Of a stretch of DNA of 41,219 nt, positions 1-9,028 are shown in pieces. Origin of the DNA: an uncultured Selenomonadales bacterium (GTDB taxonomy: Bacteria > Bacillota > Clostridia > Christensenellales > QALW01); the NCBI GenBank assembly GCA_905200615.1, contig CAJKLB010000018.1:1-41219 (forward strand), given 5' to 3'. A model generated the notes under the pieces. That model ran no database searches. It was not told the DNA's origin and saw nothing but the letters and a program-made list of their open reading frames with translations. The position numbers and the translations under genes are program-made. Within the stretch, counting starts at the first letter, position 1. Each line of letters opens with the position of its first letter.

Positions 1-86
1 CTTCTATTCGCTACTCTTTTTTTGCCTTTTGTCACTCATCATTGTAACACATACAGCGGAGCATTTAAGAAATATCGTCAAAATAC

Positions 87-114
87 TTGAAAATTTTCTT
101 TTTTGGTGTATAAT
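87..114 (+). promoter_or_regulatory. Sigma-A promoter for upp
   Basis: A TTGAAA hexamer (87-92) and a perfect TATAAT (109-114) are separated by 16 bp. They lie 30 bp before the upp start, with an AAGGAG ribosome binding site at about 130-135. Bases 1-86 show no gene or other recognisable signal. Confidence 0.75.
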
Positions 115-145
115 AATAAAAAATAACTAAAGGAGAAATATTTTC

Positions 146-775
146 ATGGGCGTTTTGCATGTTATAGACCATCCCCTTATTCAGCATAAGCTCACCATTA
201 TGCGTGAGGTTCAGACCGGACCGAAAGATTTCAGAGAATTGCTGAACGAAATCACTACCTTGATGGGATATGAGATTACAAGGGATTTCCCGCTTTGCGA
301 AAGGGAGATTGAAACTCCTCTCACCAAAATGAAAGGAAAGACAATTGACGGAAAAAAAGTAGCAATTGTTCCTATTTTACGGGCCGGGCTTGGCATGGTG
401 GACGGGCTGCTTTCTCTGATACCGGTGGCTAAAGTAGGGCATATCGGACTGTATCGTGATCCGGAGACACATACGCCGGTGGTGTATTACTGTAAGCTGC
501 CTACCGATATAGAGGGGCGTTTCGTAATCGTGGTAGATCCGATGCTGGCAACCGGAGGAAGCGCGGCCGATGCCATTGCCATGCTGAAAGAAAAAGGTGT
601 AGAAAATATTCGTCTTATGTGTTTGGTGGCTGCGCCGGAGGGCGTTGAAAAGGTGCAGAAGGAACATCCCGATGTGGATATTTTTGTAGCGGCGTTGGAT
701 GAAAAGCTTAATGAAAACTGCTATATCGTTCCCGGCTTAGGGGACGCCGGAGACAGGCTGTTCGGAACAAAATAA
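146..775 (+). CDS. upp: Uracil phosphoribosyltransferase
   Basis: This 209-residue protein has the full length and pattern of the UPRTase family, which makes UMP from uracil and PRPP in pyrimidine salvage in the cytoplasm. The PRPP-binding loop is visible at residues 131-138 (DPMLATGG), preceded by the hydrophobic strand VIVV. The conserved PILRAGLGM segment is at residues 76-84, and the family-typical end PGLGDAGDRLFGTK is intact. The ATG start follows an AAGGAG site with 10 bp spacing. The gene has its own promoter and a strong terminator, so it is probably monocistronic. Upp is often near the F0F1 ATP synthase or glyA in Firmicutes, but nothing of that kind is visible here. Confidence 0.97.
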   Translation: MGVLHVIDHPLIQHKLTIMREVQTGPKDFRELLNEITTLMGYEITRDFPLCEREIETPLTKMKGKTIDGKKVAIVPILRAGLGMVDGLLSLIPVAKVGHIGLYRDPETHTPVVYYCKLPTDIEGRFVIVVDPMLATGGSAADAIAMLKEKGVENIRLMCLVAAPEGVEKVQKEHPDVDIFVAALDEKLNENCYIVPGLGDAGDRLFGTK

Positions 776-813
776 TGAGGATGCCTCTTTGAGGTTTTAT
801 GCTGTTAAGAAAA

Positions 814-858
814 GGCCTCCTGATGCGAGCAAAAAGCTCTGCAGCAGGAGGTCTTTTT
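814..858. terminator. Bidirectional terminator between upp and the ZIP gene
   Basis: GGCCTCCTG (814-822) pairs with CAGGAGGTC (844-852) with one G-U pair, and the inner segments TGC/GCA and GAGC/GCTC extend the stem around an A-rich loop. A T-tract follows at 854-858 on the plus strand, and a T-rich tract follows on the minus strand, so it can serve both convergent genes. A second short stem (CCTC-TTT-GAGG plus TTTT) sits at 784-798 just after upp. Confidence 0.85.
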
Positions 859-1645
859 ATCCTAAGGCAACATCCATTACCATCATCAGCGTAAAGCCTA
901 AGATACAGCCGACAGAAGGAATAATACCGCCTTTGGAATGCGCCTCCGGCAATAGTTCCTGCGCCACGACAAAGATCATGGCTCCCGCGGCGAAAGAAAG
1001 CGCGATGGGCAGCAACGGGGCGATTACAGCGACTAAAAACGCGCCTAAAACGCCGGCCATTGGCTCTACAATTCCGGAGAGCTGTCCCCACATAAAACTT
1101 TTAAAGCGGGAATAACCTTCCCGGCGCAGGGGAATGGAAACAGCGGCGCCTTCGGGGAAATTTTGCAGGCCGATGCCCAGGGCAATAGAAAAAGGCGCGG
1201 CAAAATCACTGAAGCCGGGGTCAGGAATCGCGCGCAGAGCGCCGAACGCGACACCGATAGCAAGCCCTTCGGGAATATTGTGTATGGTTATAGAAGAAAT
1301 TAAAAGAGCAACTCTTTTTTGTTTTTCCGATGTTTTTCCGCATGTACGGCATTGAATACGCATAATAATTCTGTCGCAAAGAACAATGAACATGCCGCCG
1401 GCCATAAAACCGAAGGCTACGGTGAGCCAAGACGGCAAAAATCCGTCGGTTGCCTGTTCAATGGCCGGCTCAAGCAGCGACCAAAAACTCGCGGCGATCA
1501 TAATTCCGGCGGCAAAGCCAAGCATCATATTTAAAATTTTATCATTTATCTGTTTAAAAAAGAAAACTGTGGATGACCCAAGGGCTGTCAGCAGCCAGGT
1601 ACCCACAGTTGCAAATAAAGCTAACAGTAAATAACTCAACAGCAT
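857..1645 (-). CDS. ZIP family divalent metal transporter
   Basis: This is a polytopic membrane protein of about 262 residues with around eight hydrophobic segments. It carries the two ZIP signatures HNIPEG (near residue 122) and NFPEG (near residue 162), which line the metal path in the ZIP family (ZupT/GufA-like), so import of Zn, Fe or Mn across the cytoplasmic membrane is likely. A cytoplasmic loop with a C-x2-C pair (CRTCG, near residue 100) is visible. I chose ATG at 1645 rather than the GTG one codon upstream because AAAGGA sits about 4 bp before the ATG. It lies about 45 bp behind the O-antigen-ligase-like gene and may share its transcript. Metal preference cannot be read from the sequence. 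Confidence 0.9.
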   Translation of the reverse strand: MLLSYLLLALFATVGTWLLTALGSSTVFFFKQINDKILNMMLGFAAGIMIAASFWSLLEPAIEQATDGFLPSWLTVAFGFMAGGMFIVLCDRIIMRIQCRTCGKTSEKQKRVALLISSITIHNIPEGLAIGVAFGALRAIPDPGFSDFAAPFSIALGIGLQNFPEGAAVSIPLRREGYSRFKSFMWGQLSGIVEPMAGVLGAFLVAVIAPLLPIALSFAAGAMIFVVAQELLPEAHSKGGIIPSVGCILGFTLMMVMDVALG

Positions 1646-1689
1646 CACATCCTTTGCTTATATCATATGCGGCAAAGGAAGAGGGTGTG

Positions 1690-2955
1690 TTACCGTGAGA
1701 GTTTTCGCCGGCCTTCATATATGATTAAGAAGGCGCAGGCGGCGTAAAAGAGAAGGGAAAATACACGGGGACTGATGATAAAGATTAAATCTTCGGTAAT
1801 GCCGGCTACATAATAAGCGATAAATACTACAAAGGGGAAAATGTACAATCGGCGTGAAGCTAAGCAGTATTTTACCGAGAGAATAAGCATATATATGCAG
1901 AACACCATAAACAATACAAAGGCAATAGGGCCGAAATGCCCTAAAACGGCAAGATAGGTGTTATGCGCGGAAACCTGTTCAGCACTGAGCTCGGGCGAGG
2001 CAATGTAAAAATCAGGGCCGTTGCCGAAAAGATGAATGTTTCTGAAAGTATATTTCCAGATCATTCCGCGATTGGAAAGCAAATTGCCGTTATTCAGGGC
2101 GGTAATAAATTTATCCCATATTCCCTTGTTTTCTATGGATTCCGGGACATCAGGAACGTGACCGAGGCTGTCTAAAAGAATCGTTGCCGAAATGGTCAGC
2201 GCAATAATCAGAATAACGCCTAAAATGATGGCAAAATTGATAGAATTATTTTTATAAAGAATTCCTTTGGCAATGGAGCGGAATTTAATGGCTACGGCTA
2301 CTATAAAAAAGATAATGGTGATTAAAATGGTTAAAAAACCGGTTCTTCCGCCGGAAACACCGGAAAGGTAGAGCATAATCCCGATTAATGTCATTAAAAT
2401 TACAAAAAGACTTATATAAAATTTACGAGTGTTCAGCAGAACCCAGGCAAGGGCACATAGCACAATGGGAACCAGCGCGCACAGCACAAGCGAATAAGTA
2501 TTGCTGATTAGGGGATAACAGATCAATCCGCAAAGGATGTTTGAGAGAATTGCCAGTCCGCAGGAGAGCAGCAAAAGGTTGAAAAAATTTTCTTCCTGCC
2601 CCATGAGTGTGAATAAGGGCAGAGTAACCCAAATGATAAGGCTTTGCATCGGCCATCCGTGAAGACTTTCACAAAAGACGCAGAGCACGCCGAAGCCTAC
2701 CCATAGAAAGAACGGAAATTTTGCGGCATGAAAAACAGGTTTGATTTTTATAATGGTTAAGATTTCAAATACAAAGAAACCAATTCCCGTTATAATAACC
2801 GGAGGAATGAAAAAAGGAAAAAGCGATGTTCCCGTAAAGACCAGTAAAAGATCGTCAAAGGTTAAAACCAAGGAAAGAAAAAGAAAGCGTGGCCAAAAAT
2901 ACGGCATGCTGAGCACATTTTTTAATTCATTTGTTATTTTTGTTTCACCGCTCAT
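1690..2955 (-). CDS. O-antigen ligase / Wzy-like polytopic membrane protein
   Basis: The protein has 421 residues and is almost entirely hydrophobic, with roughly 10-12 membrane segments and one larger extracytoplasmic loop in the C-terminal half. In that loop is the pattern HNTYLAVLGHFG, followed by a hydrophobic helix, as in the O-antigen ligase/polymerase (Wzy/WaaL) superfamily, where the His lies in the catalytic loop. These enzymes join lipid-linked glycans. Here it stands alone without glycosyltransferases or a flippase, so its partner pathway (capsule, teichoic acid or S-layer glycan) is unknown. The start ATG has TTGAGG 5-6 bp upstream, and a good promoter is at 3048-3076. The family call is fairly secure; the substrate is not. 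Confidence 0.75.
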   Translation of the reverse strand: MSGETKITNELKNVLSMPYFWPRFLFLSLVLTFDDLLLVFTGTSLFPFFIPPVIITGIGFFVFEILTIIKIKPVFHAAKFPFFLWVGFGVLCVFCESLHGWPMQSLIIWVTLPLFTLMGQEENFFNLLLLSCGLAILSNILCGLICYPLISNTYSLVLCALVPIVLCALAWVLLNTRKFYISLFVILMTLIGIMLYLSGVSGGRTGFLTILITIIFFIVAVAIKFRSIAKGILYKNNSINFAIILGVILIIALTISATILLDSLGHVPDVPESIENKGIWDKFITALNNGNLLSNRGMIWKYTFRNIHLFGNGPDFYIASPELSAEQVSAHNTYLAVLGHFGPIAFVLFMVFCIYMLILSVKYCLASRRLYIFPFVVFIAYYVAGITEDLIFIISPRVFSLLFYAACAFLIIYEGRRKLSR

Positions 2956-3047
2956 AAAACCTCAAAAAAATCATTTGTTATTTTTCAGTATGCCGGAGCC
3001 TGTTAAAAATTTGTTTTACAGGCCACGCGGAACATTTGAACATTGGC

Positions 3048-3076
3048 ATTATATCATTTGCCCACGGATAAGTCAA
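3048..3076 (-). promoter_or_regulatory. Promoter for the O-antigen-ligase-like gene
   Basis: Read on the minus strand, TTGACT (3076-3071) and TATAAT (3053-3048) are separated by 17 bp. The start codon is about 90 bp downstream at 2955. Confidence 0.7.
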
Positions 3077-3105
3077 ATTTCAATCTTGTAAGGTGCTTTT
3101 TATGA

Positions 3106-3135
3106 TTGACATATGCTTGCTTTTCCCACTATAAT
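3106..3135 (+). promoter_or_regulatory. Promoter of the radical SAM - RNase G operon
   Basis: A perfect TTGACA (3106-3111) and a perfect TATAAT (3130-3135) with an 18 bp spacer lie about 45 bp before the first gene. A GGAG ribosome binding site precedes the ATG at 3180. Confidence 0.8.
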
Positions 3136-3179
3136 ATAAAAACATATATAAAAAATAAGGTGTTTTCAGGAGAAAGAGA

Positions 3180-4994
3180 ATGACTTTAGATGAAATTTTG
3201 ATTCATGTGGACAAGCCGGGCCGGTATACCGGCGGTGAGCTCAACGCGCATTATAAGCAAAATGCCGAGGTCAATTTTGTGTTTTCCTACCCGGATACAT
3301 ATGAAATGGGAATGTCACATTTGGGAGGAAAGATTATTTATCATCTGCTGAACCGCCGTGATGATACCTTTTGTCAGCGCTGCTACGCTCCCTGGACGGA
3401 TATGGAACAGGCTATGCGTGAAAATAAGATACCGCTGTTTGCTCTTGAAACTCGTATGCCGGTAAAGCAGGCGGATATTTGGGGGTTTACCCTGCAATAC
3501 GAACTTAGCTATACAAATATTTTAAATATGATGGATTTAGCCGGAGTTCCGATAAAGGCTGCTCAGCGAGGAGAAGAGGCTCCTTTGATCGTAGCAGGAG
3601 GTCCCTGTGCCAATCATGCCGAAATGCTGGCGGATTTTATTGATTGCTTTCTTTTAGGAGACGGCGAGGAAGAACTGGATGAGCTGATTGATATTTTTAA
3701 AGCCTGGAAAAAAAGCGGGGCGGATAAAAAAACGCTTTTGGGTTTGCTTGCGCAAAACGAAGGCTTTTATGTGCCGTCATTTTATACGCATACAAAGGAT
3801 GAAAATGGGCATTTGTTGATTACGCCCGCGCCGGGCGTGCCGAAAACGGTAAAACGCCGGGTGGTAGAAGATTTTGAAAATACTTTTGTGCCTACCAAGC
3901 TGATTGTACCGTTGATTGAAGTAGTACATGATCGGATTATGCTGGAAATCTTTCGCGGCTGTACGCGGGGATGCCGGTTTTGCCAGGCAGGATTTTTATA
4001 CAGGCCCGTACGGGAGCGCAGTGTGGAAAAACTGGCGGAGATTGCTCGAAAAAGCGCAGATGCCACCGGGTATGATGAGATATCATTAACTTCGCTTTCC
4101 AGCGGAGATTATTCACATTTGGATCAGCTTATTGCACGACTGAATTGTGAATTTGAAGGAGAACATATGGATACCTCACTGCCTTCGCTGCGCATCGATT
4201 CTTTTGATCCGGATATGGTCAGCAGCCAGATGCGCAAGACTTCTTTGACATTCGCTCCTGAGGCAGGCAGTCAGCGGATGCGCAATATCATCAATAAGAA
4301 TGTAAGCGAAGAGGATCTTTTACGTACCGTGCGCGGCGCGTTTTCCGCCGGCTACAGCGCGGTGAAACTGTATTTTATGATCGGTCTTCCCTTTGAAACA
4401 ATGGAGGATATCAAGGGAATCGCCGATCTGGCGCAAAAGTGCGCGGAGGTTTACCGACAGGTGAACGGGAATACCAAAAATATGAGAATTACCGTCAGTA
4501 CCTCTGTTTTTATTCCTAAGCCTTTTACTCCCTTTCAGTGGATCGCGCAGGATGCGGAGGAGAGCGTAAAGGAAAAACAGAGATATTTAACAGAGTTAAT
4601 ACGTCCTTTGCGCGGTGTTGAATATAAATATCATGACAGCACCGCTTCTCAATTAGAAGCGGCTTGTGCCCGCGGCGGTAGAGAACTGTGCGAGGTGCTC
4701 TATTCGGCGTGGAAAAAAGGCGCTAAAATGGATGCTTGGAGCGAGTGCTTTTCAATTGAAGCATGGAATCAGGCTTTTGAGGAGAACGGACTTTCCGTTT
4801 CTGCCTGTGCTATGCGTGAATATGATACGGCAGAAACTTTACCGTGGGATACGGTGGACGTAGGGGTAACCAAACACTATTATATCCGTGAACTGGAGCG
4901 AGCCAAACAGGAGCAGACCACGCGGGATTGTCGACGGGGCTGCACCGGATGCGGTATGATGAATCTGTGCCGGAAGGAGGTTAAGGATCTATGA
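3180..4994 (+). CDS. B12-binding-domain radical SAM protein (TIGR03960 type)
   Basis: At 604 residues this matches the TIGR03960 family: an N-terminal cobalamin-binding-like region (about 1-240), then a radical SAM core with the cluster motif CTRGCRFC (about 261-268). The C-terminus is cysteine-rich (CRRGCTGCG near 583-591), suggesting an extra metal or Fe-S site. The family is widespread in Clostridia, always just upstream of a DUF2344 protein and usually next to RNase E/G. That linkage suggests an RNA-modification role, but the reaction is not established. Its TGA overlaps the next ATG (ATGA at 4991-4994), so translation is probably coupled. It is the first gene of a four-gene operon. Confidence 0.92.
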   Translation: MTLDEILIHVDKPGRYTGGELNAHYKQNAEVNFVFSYPDTYEMGMSHLGGKIIYHLLNRRDDTFCQRCYAPWTDMEQAMRENKIPLFALETRMPVKQADIWGFTLQYELSYTNILNMMDLAGVPIKAAQRGEEAPLIVAGGPCANHAEMLADFIDCFLLGDGEEELDELIDIFKAWKKSGADKKTLLGLLAQNEGFYVPSFYTHTKDENGHLLITPAPGVPKTVKRRVVEDFENTFVPTKLIVPLIEVVHDRIMLEIFRGCTRGCRFCQAGFLYRPVRERSVEKLAEIARKSADATGYDEISLTSLSSGDYSHLDQLIARLNCEFEGEHMDTSLPSLRIDSFDPDMVSSQMRKTSLTFAPEAGSQRMRNIINKNVSEEDLLRTVRGAFSAGYSAVKLYFMIGLPFETMEDIKGIADLAQKCAEVYRQVNGNTKNMRITVSTSVFIPKPFTPFQWIAQDAEESVKEKQRYLTELIRPLRGVEYKYHDSTASQLEAACARGGRELCEVLYSAWKKGAKMDAWSECFSIEAWNQAFEENGLSVSACAMREYDTAETLPWDTVDVGVTKHYYIRELERAKQEQTTRDCRRGCTGCGMMNLCRKEVKDL

Positions 4995-5650
4995 AATTGT
5001 TGATGCGCTTTTATAAAGGGCCTGAGGTCAGATTTATTTCCCATTTGGACATGCAGAGGCTCTTTCAGCGAGCGCTTCGGCGCGCAAAGCTTCCTGTGGA
5101 ATATTCACAGGGATTTCATCCGCATATGCTGTTAAGTTTTGCCAGCGCCTTGCCGTTGGGAGTCTGCTCACGGGGAGAATACGCGGAAGTTCAGATGGAA
5201 CAGCAGGTAGAACCAAACGAGGTAATGCGGCGGTTAAATCAGGTTCTTCTGCCGGGGGTAAGTATTTTGGCCTGCCGTATCATGGGAGAGAAAGAACCCA
5301 GCATAGGCGGAATTCTTGCGTTGGCGGAATATACTCTTTTGCCGGAAAAAGAGCAAGATATAGGACAAATTCTTACCGATTTTATGGCGCAGGAGGAACT
5401 GATCATTGAAAAAAAGACGAAAAAAGGCATGGCAAAGGTAAATATCAGACCGATGATCCACAACCTTTTATGGGAAAACGGTCAAATGAAAGCAACGCTT
5501 CGCTGCAGTAATTCTGAAAATCTGCGGGCAGATAAGCTTGCCCAACTTTTACAGGAGCAGACAGGCATTTGTATCGGGCAGATTTGGCGTGAAAAAATAT
5601 GGATAACGGCAAATGAGCGTATGGAAGAGCCGTTGGAGATGGATGAATGA
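4991..5650 (+). CDS. TIGR03936/DUF2344 radical SAM-associated protein
   Basis: This 219-residue protein opens with FYKGPEVRFISHLDMQRLFQRALRRAKLP, the hallmark of DUF2344, and contains the conserved segment GFHPHMLLSFASALPLG. In many bacteria this domain is fused to or directly follows the B12-binding radical SAM protein, as it does here with a 4-base overlap at each end. No catalytic residues are known to me. It probably acts with the upstream enzyme as a partner or substrate-handling subunit in the cytoplasm. Confidence 0.9.
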   Translation: MKLLMRFYKGPEVRFISHLDMQRLFQRALRRAKLPVEYSQGFHPHMLLSFASALPLGVCSRGEYAEVQMEQQVEPNEVMRRLNQVLLPGVSILACRIMGEKEPSIGGILALAEYTLLPEKEQDIGQILTDFMAQEELIIEKKTKKGMAKVNIRPMIHNLLWENGQMKATLRCSNSENLRADKLAQLLQEQTGICIGQIWREKIWITANERMEEPLEMDE

Positions 5651-7122
5651 AGGAAATATTGATTAATTGCGGCGCGGTGCAGACCGGAGCTGTTATTTTG
5701 AACGGCGGCGAGCTGGAGGATGTTTTTGTTGAACATGACGGCAGCGGCGGCGTGGGAAATATTTATAAAGGTACGGTTGATAATGTAGTGCCGGGAATGC
5801 AGTCAGCGTTCATTGATATCGGCTTAGATAAAAACGCTTTTTTATTTGCCGGGGATATTTCCGCAGCGGAGGAGACGCGGGAGAAAAAGGCGGATATTCG
5901 CCGGCTTGTTTGCAAGGGACAGGATGTAATCGTGCAGGTTACGAAAGAGGCGCAGGGCGCCAAAGGCGCGCGGGTAACTACCGCGGTAACGATTCCCGGA
6001 CGAAAACTGGTATTGATGCCGATGCTGGATTATATCGGTATTTCTAAAAAAATTGAAGATGAAGAGGAAAAAGCACGGTTAAACGGACTTGTTTCTTCTT
6101 TAAAAGGCTCGGATTACGGGTACATTGTGCGAACGGATGCGCAAGGTGCCGGAGAGGAAGAGCTGAAGAACGAAATGTCTTATTTGGAGCGCCAGTGGGA
6201 AGAAATCTGTAAAACGGCTAAAACAAAAAACGCACCGATACTGCTCTACCGTGAGGACAGCCTTTTGCTTACCATATTGCGTGATTATTGCGATAACACT
6301 GTGGATAGGATCGTTATCAATAATCAAGAGCTGTTTCAAGAGGCGGTGGAAACCGCGTCGGTCATGGCGCCGGCGCTGCGGGATAAAATTGTTTTTCGGC
6401 AGGGAAATCTTTTTGCGCAGGCCGGAATAGAAACAAAGCTGAAAAAGCTGCTACAGCGTAGGGTTTGGCTGGATAACGGAGCATATCTGATGATTGATTA
6501 TACCGAGGCGCTTACCGTGATCGATGTGAATACCGGCAAATTTACAGGAGATTATGATCTGCAGAAGACCATTCTTCGCACCAATCTTCTCGCGGCCAAA
6601 GAAATTGCCCGCCAGCTGCGGCTTCGGGCGATCGGCGGTATTATTGTGATTGATTTTATTGATATGGAAAATGACGCGGACAGAGAGGCTGTTTTGAAAG
6701 CGTTGGAAGAGGCGTCCGCGGGTGATAAAATTAAAACGAATATTCTGGGATTCGCGCCGTTGGGCTTGGTAGAGGTTACCAGAAAAAAAACTCGTTTGAG
6801 CCTTGCGGATTCTATGCAGCATTTGTGTCCTTATTGTGAGGGGGACGGAAGAATTTTAAATGAAAAAACAATCGTTAACGGCTTATTGTTCGAGTTGGAA
6901 CGCTGTGTGGAGAACCATGAAGTCAACTGCGCGGTTTTGCGGCTGAATCCGTATATCTCCGCTGTTCTCAAGCGGCAGAATGATGTTTTGCGTCAATATT
7001 TCCCCAATGTTTCTGTTTTTGTGCGGGAAGACGCGGGGATGCATATTGAGGATTATAATATAACACCGATCAGAAAAGGGGAAGAAATGGCCGATAGAGA
7101 AGGCCTTGTAAAAATACTATGA
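5647..7122 (+). CDS. rng: Ribonuclease E/G family endoribonuclease
   Basis: The 491-residue protein has RNase G length and lacks the long C-terminal scaffold of RNase E. An S1-like RNA-binding domain is at about residues 35-125 (VGNIYKGTVDNVVPGMQSAFIDIG). The Mg-binding catalytic aspartates are in VIDVNTGKF (near 291-299) and VIDFIDM (near 334-340), and the Zn-link CPYCEGDG is near 393-400. The enzyme cleaves single-stranded RNA in rRNA maturation and mRNA decay. The ATG overlaps the DUF2344 stop (ATGA), and its own stop overlaps the Sua5-type gene. In many Clostridia the next genes are rplU and rpmA; here they are absent. Confidence 0.95.
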   Translation: MKEILINCGAVQTGAVILNGGELEDVFVEHDGSGGVGNIYKGTVDNVVPGMQSAFIDIGLDKNAFLFAGDISAAEETREKKADIRRLVCKGQDVIVQVTKEAQGAKGARVTTAVTIPGRKLVLMPMLDYIGISKKIEDEEEKARLNGLVSSLKGSDYGYIVRTDAQGAGEEELKNEMSYLERQWEEICKTAKTKNAPILLYREDSLLLTILRDYCDNTVDRIVINNQELFQEAVETASVMAPALRDKIVFRQGNLFAQAGIETKLKKLLQRRVWLDNGAYLMIDYTEALTVIDVNTGKFTGDYDLQKTILRTNLLAAKEIARQLRLRAIGGIIVIDFIDMENDADREAVLKALEEASAGDKIKTNILGFAPLGLVEVTRKKTRLSLADSMQHLCPYCEGDGRILNEKTIVNGLLFELERCVENHEVNCAVLRLNPYISAVLKRQNDVLRQYFPNVSVFVREDAGMHIEDYNITPIRKGEEMADREGLVKIL

Positions 7123-8189
7123 ATACGGAAATCCTTACATTGAACGCTTTATCTTGCCAAAAAGCGGCTGAATTAATTCATAAAGGCGAGATTGTTGCTT
7201 TTCCTACCGAAACCGTATACGGACTGGGCGCGAACGCTTTAAATGAAACAGCCATCGGAAAAATTTATACGGCCAAAGGCCGTCCGTCAGATAATCCGCT
7301 GATTGTGCACGTGGCAAAAAAGGAACAGATAAAGCCGCTGACGGCGGAGATCCCGATAAGCGCAGAAAAATTGATGGAAGCTTTTATGCCGGGGCCTATT
7401 ACGATTGTCATGAAAAAGAATCCCTGCATTCCGGATTGTGTAACCGCCGGAGGAGATACGGTGGGAATTCGTATCCCTCAGCATGAAGGCGCAAGAATGT
7501 TCTTAAGCGCCTGCGGGTGCCCCATTGCCGCACCCAGCGCTAATTCTTCCGGCAAACCGTCGCCGACACAGGCGGCGCACGTGCTTGAAGACCTTGAGGG
7601 AAAAATTCCCCTGATTCTTGACGGGGGCGCGTGCAGCGGCGGCGTGGAATCTACGGTAATATCAGTCTGCGGAAACAAACCGCTTTTGCTGCGGCCCGGA
7701 CTTGTTTCCTATGAACAGCTTTGTCAAGTGCTGGGGGAGGTGGAGATTCATCCTTCTGTGTTAAAAGCCGGTGCAGTGGATCGGGCAGCCAGTCCGGGAA
7801 TGAAGTATAAACATTATTCTCCTAAGGCGCGGGTAATTATTTTAAATACTTCCTGTACGTCTGCTTGCAAAATTTACGATACCGCTGTAAAAATGGGACG
7901 AAATCCGGCTCTTTTGTGGGAAAAAGAGGCAATTGACGCGATGGGTGATCGATCGGCCTTTGCTCTGCTTGAAAAGCAGGATAGTGCTTTAGCGGCAAAA
8001 AATTTATTTGCCCTTTTACGGAAAATGGACGAAAAAGGATATGATGTTATTTTTGTACAGACGGTAGATAAACGCGGCGCCGGTCTTTCGGTAATGAACC
8101 GATTGTTGAGGGCCTCGGCTTTTACCGTACTTACTGAAAATGAAATTCTGTCAGATGCTGTCGGTGCGTTGAAAAAGTGCTTTTCATAA
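7119..8189 (+). CDS. L-threonylcarbamoyladenylate synthase (Sua5/YwlC type)
   Basis: This 356-residue protein has the YrdC/TsaC domain over about residues 1-205 (PTETVYGLGANA, then KGRPSDNPLIVH, then APSANSSGKPSPTQAAHV). A linker with the typical SPGMKYKHYSPKA follows, then a C-terminal Sua5 domain. It makes threonylcarbamoyl-AMP from threonine, bicarbonate and ATP, the first step of tRNA t6A37 formation. It is the last gene of the coupled operon (ATGA overlap at 7119-7122), which fits an RNA-modification or RNA-processing theme. The length is the normal two-domain Sua5 size. No clear hairpin terminator follows. Confidence 0.95.
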   Translation: MNTEILTLNALSCQKAAELIHKGEIVAFPTETVYGLGANALNETAIGKIYTAKGRPSDNPLIVHVAKKEQIKPLTAEIPISAEKLMEAFMPGPITIVMKKNPCIPDCVTAGGDTVGIRIPQHEGARMFLSACGCPIAAPSANSSGKPSPTQAAHVLEDLEGKIPLILDGGACSGGVESTVISVCGNKPLLLRPGLVSYEQLCQVLGEVEIHPSVLKAGAVDRAASPGMKYKHYSPKARVIILNTSCTSACKIYDTAVKMGRNPALLWEKEAIDAMGDRSAFALLEKQDSALAAKNLFALLRKMDEKGYDVIFVQTVDKRGAGLSVMNRLLRASAFTVLTENEILSDAVGALKKCFS

Positions 8190-8335
8190 AAATGGATTTA
8201 ACGACATCCTGCTCCAGAATGCGAGAGAATTCCACCAATAAAACGGTATAAACGGTAAAATATGTAAAAATATGCCATACGGTTTCGATTTACTTCCCGC
8301 CTTCCTTTTGCTATGCTTTTTACGAGGTGATTATT

Positions 8336-9028
8336 TTGAGGGCGGGTATCGTTTCTATTAAAGTGCCGATTGGCAGCATTGATTTTAAACCCAGTAATGA
8401 AGATGTAACACAGCTGAAGCAGAGCATAGAAAAATACGGACTGCTGCAGCCGATTGGTATTACGCAAAAAGAAACGGGATATCATTTGGTTTTTGGCAGC
8501 CGACGGATTCAAGCGTGTCAGGAGTTGGGGCATAAGTATATTCACGCGGTCCTTTTAAGTATAAAGGAAGAGGAAAAGAATTGTGTGGCGGCCTGTGAAA
8601 ATATTCATCGCCGTCCGGTAAATATCAGTACTCTTGCGGATGCGATGCTTACTATTTGTGACGGAAGCGCTGAGGAAGAGCTGTGCCTGAGCAGACAGCA
8701 GACGGAGAGAGTAAAGAATTTTCTTTTGCTTACGAAGGACGCTCAGGATAAAGCGCGGGAGATGGATCCCCGTTATATTGATCTTGCCGCGGGTGACAGC
8801 GGATATTTGCTGCGGCTGTATGAGCTTACCCGAGAGCTTCCGGATATGGCTAAAGAAAAAGTACGTCTCTCTGTTTTAAGTGATAAACGGATATTTATCA
8901 ATGAAATTGAAAAGATTTTAAAACTGATGAGGCAAGGCGGATATCAAGAGCTGATTCAGGAGGATGAAGAACACATTATCATCACGAAAAAGGAAAAAAC
9001 ATTACCGGCGGAGGGAAAAGCTATTTGA
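8336..9028 (+). CDS. Orphan ParB/Spo0J-like N-terminal domain protein
   Basis: The protein has about 230 residues. Residues 10-95 follow the ParB/sulfiredoxin-fold pattern: a KYGLLQPI segment, HLVFGSRRIQACQELGH (the GERR-like nucleotide box, here GSRR) and ENIHRR (the third box). A putative helix-turn-helix stretch (LSRQQTERVKNFLLLT) follows at about 120-135 and the C-terminal third is helical. I prefer the TTG start at 8336 because GAGGTG lies 6 bp upstream; the GTG at 8327 has no ribosome binding site. True chromosomal ParB proteins sit next to ParA/Soj, which is absent here, and I see no parS consensus. It may be a CTP-binding DNA-binding or regulatory paralogue. Confidence 0.75.
   Translation: MRAGIVSIKVPIGSIDFKPSNEDVTQLKQSIEKYGLLQPIGITQKETGYHLVFGSRRIQACQELGHKYIHAVLLSIKEEEKNCVAACENIHRRPVNISTLADAMLTICDGSAEEELCLSRQQTERVKNFLLLTKDAQDKAREMDPRYIDLAAGDSGYLLRLYELTRELPDMAKEKVRLSVLSDKRIFINEIEKILKLMRQGGYQELIQEDEEHIIITKKEKTLPAEGKAI

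Noticed and set aside
8190..8335. Possible parS or riboswitch before the ParB-like gene
   Set aside because: No match to the parS 16-mer and no convincing stem structure, only AT-rich near-repeats.
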